This document shows, in pieces, positions 6,347 to 10,153 of a stretch of DNA of 10,153 nucleotides (positions within the stretch are counted from its first letter, which is position 1; the number at the start of each line of letters is the position of its first letter). The stretch spans positions 1 to 10,153 of the forward strand of contig JAEWPN010000163.1 in the NCBI GenBank assembly GCA_023399455.1, read 5' to 3'. The DNA comes from Bacillota bacterium. Its GTDB lineage: Bacteria > Bacillota > Clostridia > Lachnospirales > Lachnospiraceae. Under the pieces are notes generated by a model. It saw only the letters and a program-made list of their open reading frames with translations, had not been told where the DNA came from and made no database searches. Made by a program: the position numbers and the translations under genes.

Positions 6347-8419
6347 TTAAACAATAAACATTTGAATAGCTTCCAGCAGCTCATCCATCTTGTTTTCCAG
6401 CTCCTTCGTAGCCTCTGATAACCGATCCACCTGGTGTACCTGCTTTTTAACTGTTTCATCCACGCAGACTGCCGATGCTGCCGTCTCCTCCGATACCGCT
6501 GATATGCTTTCGATTGCATTCAAGGTATCGCTGCGATTGGCATTCATCCCTTCTACATCCCGGACACTTACAGAAATATTTTGCAGCAGCTTTTCCATGT
6601 TCCTGCTCATATCGGAGAACCTGCGCCTTGTCTCTTCTACCGCTGCGCCCTGTGATTCCACGATTCTGCCGGCTTTTCCCGATGCCATGATGGTATCATC
6701 GGAAACTCTTTCGATGGTTTCGATGACCTTTCTTATTTCCTCCGAAGAGTTCTTCGCACTGTCCGCCAGCTTCTTAATAGCCTCCGCCACCACCGAGAAT
6801 CCTTTTCCTGCCTCTCCTGCTCTTGCTGCTTCTATGGAGGCGTTCAAGGAAAGCAGAGTGGTTTCCTCAGAAATCTCATCGATAGTATCGGTAAGTATCC
6901 GTATGCTGTTAATTTTCTCAGAAAGCAGCTTTATTTTCCCGGAAAGCTGCCCCGTTATCTCCCCTGCTTCTGTTGACTGGGCGATAAGAGTGTCCATTCC
7001 TTTCGTTCCTTCGCCTATCATTTTGCGGGTATCGTCCGCCAGGCCTTCCATTTCCTTTACATTTTCTACCGTGCTCAATATTTTGTCGGACAAGGAGTCC
7101 ATCTTCTCAAGACACTGCTCCGCATCCTGCGCCTGGCTTCCTACGCCGCCTTCGATCTCCTTCATAACTCCCTGAATATACTCCGTAGACGCCTTAAGCT
7201 CCGTCCCCGCCTGCTTTACATTACCTACGCAGCCGTTCACCTGAAGAGAGGTATCCCTTACCTCCATAATCAGCTTCTTCGTATTGGAAATCGTCTCCAT
7301 GATATGTCCGCTGAGTCTGCCGAATTCCGCTCTGTCACGGATGCGCATATCCACGGTCAGATCTCCCTGGGAAACCTTAGCGAGTCTTCTCGTTATGCTT
7401 CCCATATTCCGGCTGATTCCGAGCAAGATGGCAGCTCCTACGATCAATACCACCACGCAGGATAAAAATACCCATAAATATATACCGTTCTTGATACTCA
7501 GCGCTTCCTTCATCAAGCTGTCCTTGGGTGTCATGGCGCAGACAGCCGCCTGATTTGCCTCGCATTTGCTGTACATGAAGAGGTATTCCTTACCGTCGTA
7601 TTCCACGTCGCGGCTATAGCTGCCGCTTTCCTCTTCAGCAGCGCTCTTGTAATATTCTTTATCTGAAAAAGCAAAACCGGAATTTTCACCGGAATAAATC
7701 TCCCGTCCATCGGCCGTAACAAAAGCGATGATACTTCCGTCTCCGAGCGTCAGATCATTTAAGATTTCCTTAATTCTCTCGGTGCTGACATCGATGACCA
7801 CACAAGCATTCTTCGAGTTCACCATCCGGTACTGGGAGCAGATATAATTATCGCTGCTCGTTCCAAACCGTGCGTCCAGTACCGGATGCTCCCCCGACCA
7901 GGTCTTTGACTTATCCGGATTGTCCGCGATCTCCCTGCTCTCCTCCATGAAACTGTCATAAAAACCGGTCTTGTCGCCCTTTCCGGTAGTAGTTGCCAAA
8001 TCGTTCAAACTATCCGCGGTAACGATAATGATGTCCTTGATAAACTTGTTGCTGTTCTGCTTTGTCGTAAGCAAGGTCTGAGCTTTCGTAAAGGCGTCAT
8101 TTTTAGCGCTTTGATCGTTTTTGTAAGTATTAGATACGTAGTTCTTGATATTGGAATCGTTAAACAGCTGAATAGAATCCGAATCCACCGATTCAAAGCC
8201 GAAATCCAGAAGCCTGGCAGTCATCTGTAAAGCCGTTCTCGCCGATTCCCCGTAATTATCCAGCATGCCCTTTGAAGCCTTGTTATACGCAAAATTCCCC
8301 ACCAGAGCCACCATGCACACGGGTATCAAGAATCCAGCCGTAAGCTGGACCTTTAAGCTAAGGCCTCTTTTAGCCTTTTTCTTCTGTGCTTTTTTTCCCG
8401 TTTCCTTTTTTCCTATCAT
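6347..8419 (-). CDS. Methyl-accepting chemotaxis protein with Cache-type sensor
   Basis: Transmembrane chemoreceptor that passes ligand signals to the CheA/CheW array. The frame is open from a GTG at 8452 (701 residues), and positions here use that numbering. I prefer the in-frame ATG at 8419 (690 residues). It has AAAGGGG 9 bases upstream, whereas the GTG has no spaced ribosome binding site and lies at the start point predicted from the extended -10 at 8460-8465. A lysine-rich cytoplasmic leader is followed by TM1 (about 36-55), an extracellular Cache-like domain (about 57-320, with a PAS-like half near 217-308), TM2 (about 324-346), HAMP (347-398) and a long coiled-coil signalling domain. 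The conserved hairpin tip is present at about 526-563 ([20 protein letters not shown]). There is no C-terminal CheR-tethering pentapeptide. It sits directly upstream of the kinase, 171 bases away, without a convincing terminator between them. Confidence 0.95.
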   Translation of the reverse strand: MIGKKETGKKAQKKKAKRGLSLKVQLTAGFLIPVCMVALVGNFAYNKASKGMLDNYGESARTALQMTARLLDFGFESVDSDSIQLFNDSNIKNYVSNTYKNDQSAKNDAFTKAQTLLTTKQNSNKFIKDIIIVTADSLNDLATTTGKGDKTGFYDSFMEESREIADNPDKSKTWSGEHPVLDARFGTSSDNYICSQYRMVNSKNACVVIDVSTERIKEILNDLTLGDGSIIAFVTADGREIYSGENSGFAFSDKEYYKSAAEEESGSYSRDVEYDGKEYLFMYSKCEANQAAVCAMTPKDSLMKEALSIKNGIYLWVFLSCVVVLIVGAAILLGISRNMGSITRRLAKVSQGDLTVDMRIRDRAEFGRLSGHIMETISNTKKLIMEVRDTSLQVNGCVGNVKQAGTELKASTEYIQGVMKEIEGGVGSQAQDAEQCLEKMDSLSDKILSTVENVKEMEGLADDTRKMIGEGTKGMDTLIAQSTEAGEITGQLSGKIKLLSEKINSIRILTDTIDEISEETTLLSLNASIEAARAGEAGKGFSVVAEAIKKLADSAKNSSEEIRKVIETIERVSDDTIMASGKAGRIVESQGAAVEETRRRFSDMSRNMEKLLQNISVSVRDVEGMNANRSDTLNAIESISAVSEETAASAVCVDETVKKQVHQVDRLSEATKELENKMDELLEAIQMFIV

Positions 8420-8459
8420 CGCCACCGTCCCCTTTGACAGATTCTTTTTCACCTTTTCT

Positions 8460-8468
8460 ATATTAGCA
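8460..8468 (-). promoter_or_regulatory. Candidate extended -10 promoter of the chemoreceptor gene
   Basis: Minus strand TGC-TAATAT (8468-8460) is an extended -10 element. No good -35 hexamer lies 16-18 bases upstream. That region instead overlaps the TACCG motif at 8487-8491, which would fit an activator-dependent promoter. The predicted start point is near 8453. No SigmaD (flagellar) type promoter was seen. Confidence 0.45.
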
Positions 8469-8486
8469 TAGAAAATAAAGGAAATT

Positions 8487-8514
8487 TACCGGATAAAATT
8501 CACTCTTTTTACCG
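8487..8514. promoter_or_regulatory. TACCG-N18-TACCG direct repeat upstream of the chemoreceptor gene
   Basis: Plus-strand TACCG at 8487-8491 and 8510-8514, period 23 bases, flanked by A/T runs. It matches the element at 6264-6291 but is inverted relative to its downstream gene. The proximal copy occupies the expected -35 region of the promoter at 8460-8468. It lies in the 124-base spacer between the AraC-type gene and the chemoreceptor. Confidence 0.45.
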
Positions 8515-8543
8515 CATTTTTTTAATATTTATTACTTAAACCG

Positions 8544-9407
8544 CTATTTTTTTACATCGGTTTTCTGCAGAATATCCTTCATTGCGAAGCCTTTCGCCTC
8601 CTGAGGGGACATGGTATGAAACTGCCTGAAATCGTTTACCAGATGAGCCTGATCCGTATAGCCAAGCTCGTATACCGCATCGAGAACATTGAAGTCTTTT
8701 CGAAACAGCATATCGTGCCATAAATACTGATACCTTATAAGAGAAGAGAACTTTTTGGGAGATACCCCTATATTTTCCCGGAAAATCCGTTCCAGGTGCC
8801 TGCCGCTTATGTGAATGTCCCGGGAAAGCTGTTCGATCCTGATATTTCCTTTTCTTCGCAGAATCTCATACACCACTTCCATGACAACAGGACTGCTTTT
8901 CTCCGGACGGATATTTTGTAATAAGAACCTCTCCGTGATGGCAATCCTATCCTCTATATTTATAATGTCGAACAAAAGCGGATAAAGTTCTTTCCTGAGC
9001 CTGGAAAAATGATAATCCACATTAAAGAATCCATTTTTAACATCCTTCATAGACTCCTCTGAGAAGGGAACTGCGCTCCACGCATAAAAGCGGATGGCGA
9101 AGGTGGAAAGTTCCATTCGCCTGTCGTTTATGCGACTGGTAAAGAAAGAGCTGTCATCAATTCCGCAAAAGCTTCCTTTCAGAGTATTTTCTGTGAAATT
9201 GACATCGAAGATGATGTCCATGCAGGTATCCGGCGTTACCAGTCCTTGCGTAGGGATGTCCGTCTCCGGCTGTATGTAAGGCTTGCTGCTGCCCCAGAAA
9301 CACCTGATAAACGGTTTCAGCGCGTCGCACGGCTCGAATTCCATATAGTCGGGGCCATGTGCGAAGGGAGCGGCAGTTATTGGTTTATATATTTTATAAA
9401 AATCCAT
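8544..9407 (-). CDS. AraC-family transcriptional regulator (DUF6597-like N-terminus plus HTH)
   Basis: Cytoplasmic DNA-binding regulator, 287 residues. The C-terminal AraC/XylS domain spans about 172-275. Its first helix-turn-helix is at about 191-212 (IEQLSRDIHISGRHLERIF). The second is at about 239-262 (VLDAVYELGYTDQAHLVNDF), followed by the usual F-H-x-M-S-P-Q-E end. The N-terminal 1-165 is not a cupin arm and not a response-regulator receiver. Its pattern (ALKPFIRCFWG, then TPDTCMDIIFDVN, then a FAIRFYAWSAVPF segment) resembles the DUF6597 domain found in many AraC-like proteins. A strong GGAGG lies 5 bases before the ATG, which fixes the start. It follows the CPBP protease gene by 21 bases and precedes the chemoreceptor. 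Ligand and targets are unknown, but the TACCG repeats nearby are possible sites. Confidence 0.93.
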   Translation of the reverse strand: MDFYKIYKPITAAPFAHGPDYMEFEPCDALKPFIRCFWGSSKPYIQPETDIPTQGLVTPDTCMDIIFDVNFTENTLKGSFCGIDDSSFFTSRINDRRMELSTFAIRFYAWSAVPFSEESMKDVKNGFFNVDYHFSRLRKELYPLLFDIINIEDRIAITERFLLQNIRPEKSSPVVMEVVYEILRRKGNIRIEQLSRDIHISGRHLERIFRENIGVSPKKFSSLIRYQYLWHDMLFRKDFNVLDAVYELGYTDQAHLVNDFRQFHTMSPQEAKGFAMKDILQKTDVKK

Positions 9408-9428
9408 TAGCCCCTCCTTATCTGCCGT

Positions 9429-10153
9429 CTATTGAGTCGTGTCTGAGTCAAATTTCTTGTTCGCTTTCCACATAATAATTGCATAGATCACTAATATACA
9501 TACCTGTAAAGCCAATACGACAATCGCTTTTATTTCTAAATCTTCACGGGTTATACTTGCAATATAATCATGAAGTGCATGCCATATAATTAGAAACCAC
9601 AGACTTTTCGTAATATTTACTATTTCGGCAAGAACAAAACCAACCAGAAATGCAAAAATCATTTGTAATACGAGATACGCTAAACTTTTACCATTAAATA
9701 CATTAGCCAAGTGCAATAAACCAAATATAATTGATGAAAAAATAATAGCAGTTTTACTTCCTTTTACAAGCAGAAAATTATATACAATTCCTCTGAAATA
9801 TATTTCTTCATTAAATCCTACTGCAATTACAAATAATAAAAGAACAATATATTGCTTTCCTGTTATTTCCGCTGAAAATCCTAATAATAATATAGCTATT
9901 ATTTCTATCGAAATCAACGGAATGTAATACATAGCTTTCCTTAGTGTATTCCTATTTTCCAGCCTGAACCCGCATTCTATAAATGACAGCCCTGTTCTAT
10001 TAATTATGAACAAGCCTATGAAAACAGAAAAAACCAAAAAGATAGTAGTTACAATAAGCTGCATTTCTATTTGTAAACTTAAAATTTGAGATATTGCAGT
10101 TCCCAATCCCGTCATAAATGTACATAAAAATGCCGCGCCTATCGCACATATAT
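9429..10153 (-). CDS. CPBP-family (CAAX-type) intramembrane metalloprotease, 5' end cut by window edge
   Basis: Multi-pass membrane protein of the CPBP/Abi family, whose members are Rce1-like glutamate/metal proteases linked to bacteriocin self-immunity or protein processing. Counting from the ATG at 10115, the three motifs are intact. They are EEIYFRG (E103, E104, R108), FGLLH (H135) and HALHD (H179, D183). At least six hydrophobic segments are visible. The ATG at 10115 is unlikely to be the start. It has no ribosome binding site, and the frame stays open to the window edge with a hydrophobic run (ICAIGAAFLCTF) that continues into MTGLGTAI as one membrane helix. The gene is clearly richer in A+T than its neighbours (16 and 17 G+C in two hand-counted 60-base rows). 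It is followed 21 bases later by the AraC-type gene. Substrate unknown. Confidence 0.88.
   Translation of the reverse strand, partial: ICAIGAAFLCTFMTGLGTAISQILSLQIEMQLIVTTIFLVFSVFIGLFIINRTGLSFIECGFRLENRNTLRKAMYYIPLISIEIIAILLLGFSAEITGKQYIVLLLFVIAVGFNEEIYFRGIVYNFLLVKGSKTAIIFSSIIFGLLHLANVFNGKSLAYLVLQMIFAFLVGFVLAEIVNITKSLWFLIIWHALHDYIASITREDLEIKAIVVLALQVCILVIYAIIMWKANKKFDSDTTQ

Noticed and set aside
6390..7175. 261-residue open frame on the plus strand opposite the chemoreceptor signalling domain
   Set aside because: It mirrors a strongly conserved coding sequence, is Ser/Ile/Phe-rich as expected from antisense of Glu/Lys/Asp-rich codons, and has no recognisable domain.

Overview
All supported genes in this window lie on the minus strand, so transcription runs from the right edge to the left. 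The content points to a motile, Gram-positive anaerobe of the Clostridia, probably Lachnospiraceae. The reasons are AGGAGG-type ribosome binding sites, an LplA/LplB/LplC-style sugar importer without its own ATPase, a YesM-type histidine kinase, a Cache-containing chemoreceptor and SigmaA-like promoters. No gene is recognised down to species level, so this placement is an inference.

In order of transcription: (1) 10153-9429, the 3' part of a CPBP (CAAX-type) membrane protease gene, clearly more AT-rich than what follows. (2) 9407-8544, an AraC-family regulator with a non-cupin N-terminal domain. (3) 8419-6347, a methyl-accepting chemotaxis protein with an extracellular Cache-type sensor. (4) 6175-4379, a YesM/LytS-family sensor kinase with its own good promoter and a terminator behind it. 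(5) After a 234-base, strongly structured spacer, an import operon: an LplB-type permease with an unusual four-helix N-terminal extension (4144-2693), an LplC-type permease (2681-1716), and a solute-binding lipoprotein (1637-1) whose last codons lie beyond the left edge.

Together genes 3-5 look like a carbohydrate sensing and uptake unit. The lipoprotein catches a sugar or oligosaccharide and the two permeases form the channel. The ATPase is presumably a shared MsmX/UgpC-type protein encoded elsewhere. The kinase senses an extracellular signal and the chemoreceptor can steer swimming. The YesN-type response regulator expected beside the kinase is not in the window.

The most interesting non-coding signal is a pair of TACCG motifs in direct repeat exactly 23 bases apart. 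It occurs upstream of both the kinase and the chemoreceptor, with much of the intervening 18 bases also shared, and suggests a common regulator. The second is the spacer ahead of the import operon. It carries a terminator, a 15-bp hairpin that pairs fully only as minus-strand RNA, and two mutually exclusive stems of attenuator-like layout. No RNA gene, insertion sequence, CRISPR array or phage gene was seen, and no stretch over 300 bases lacks a gene.
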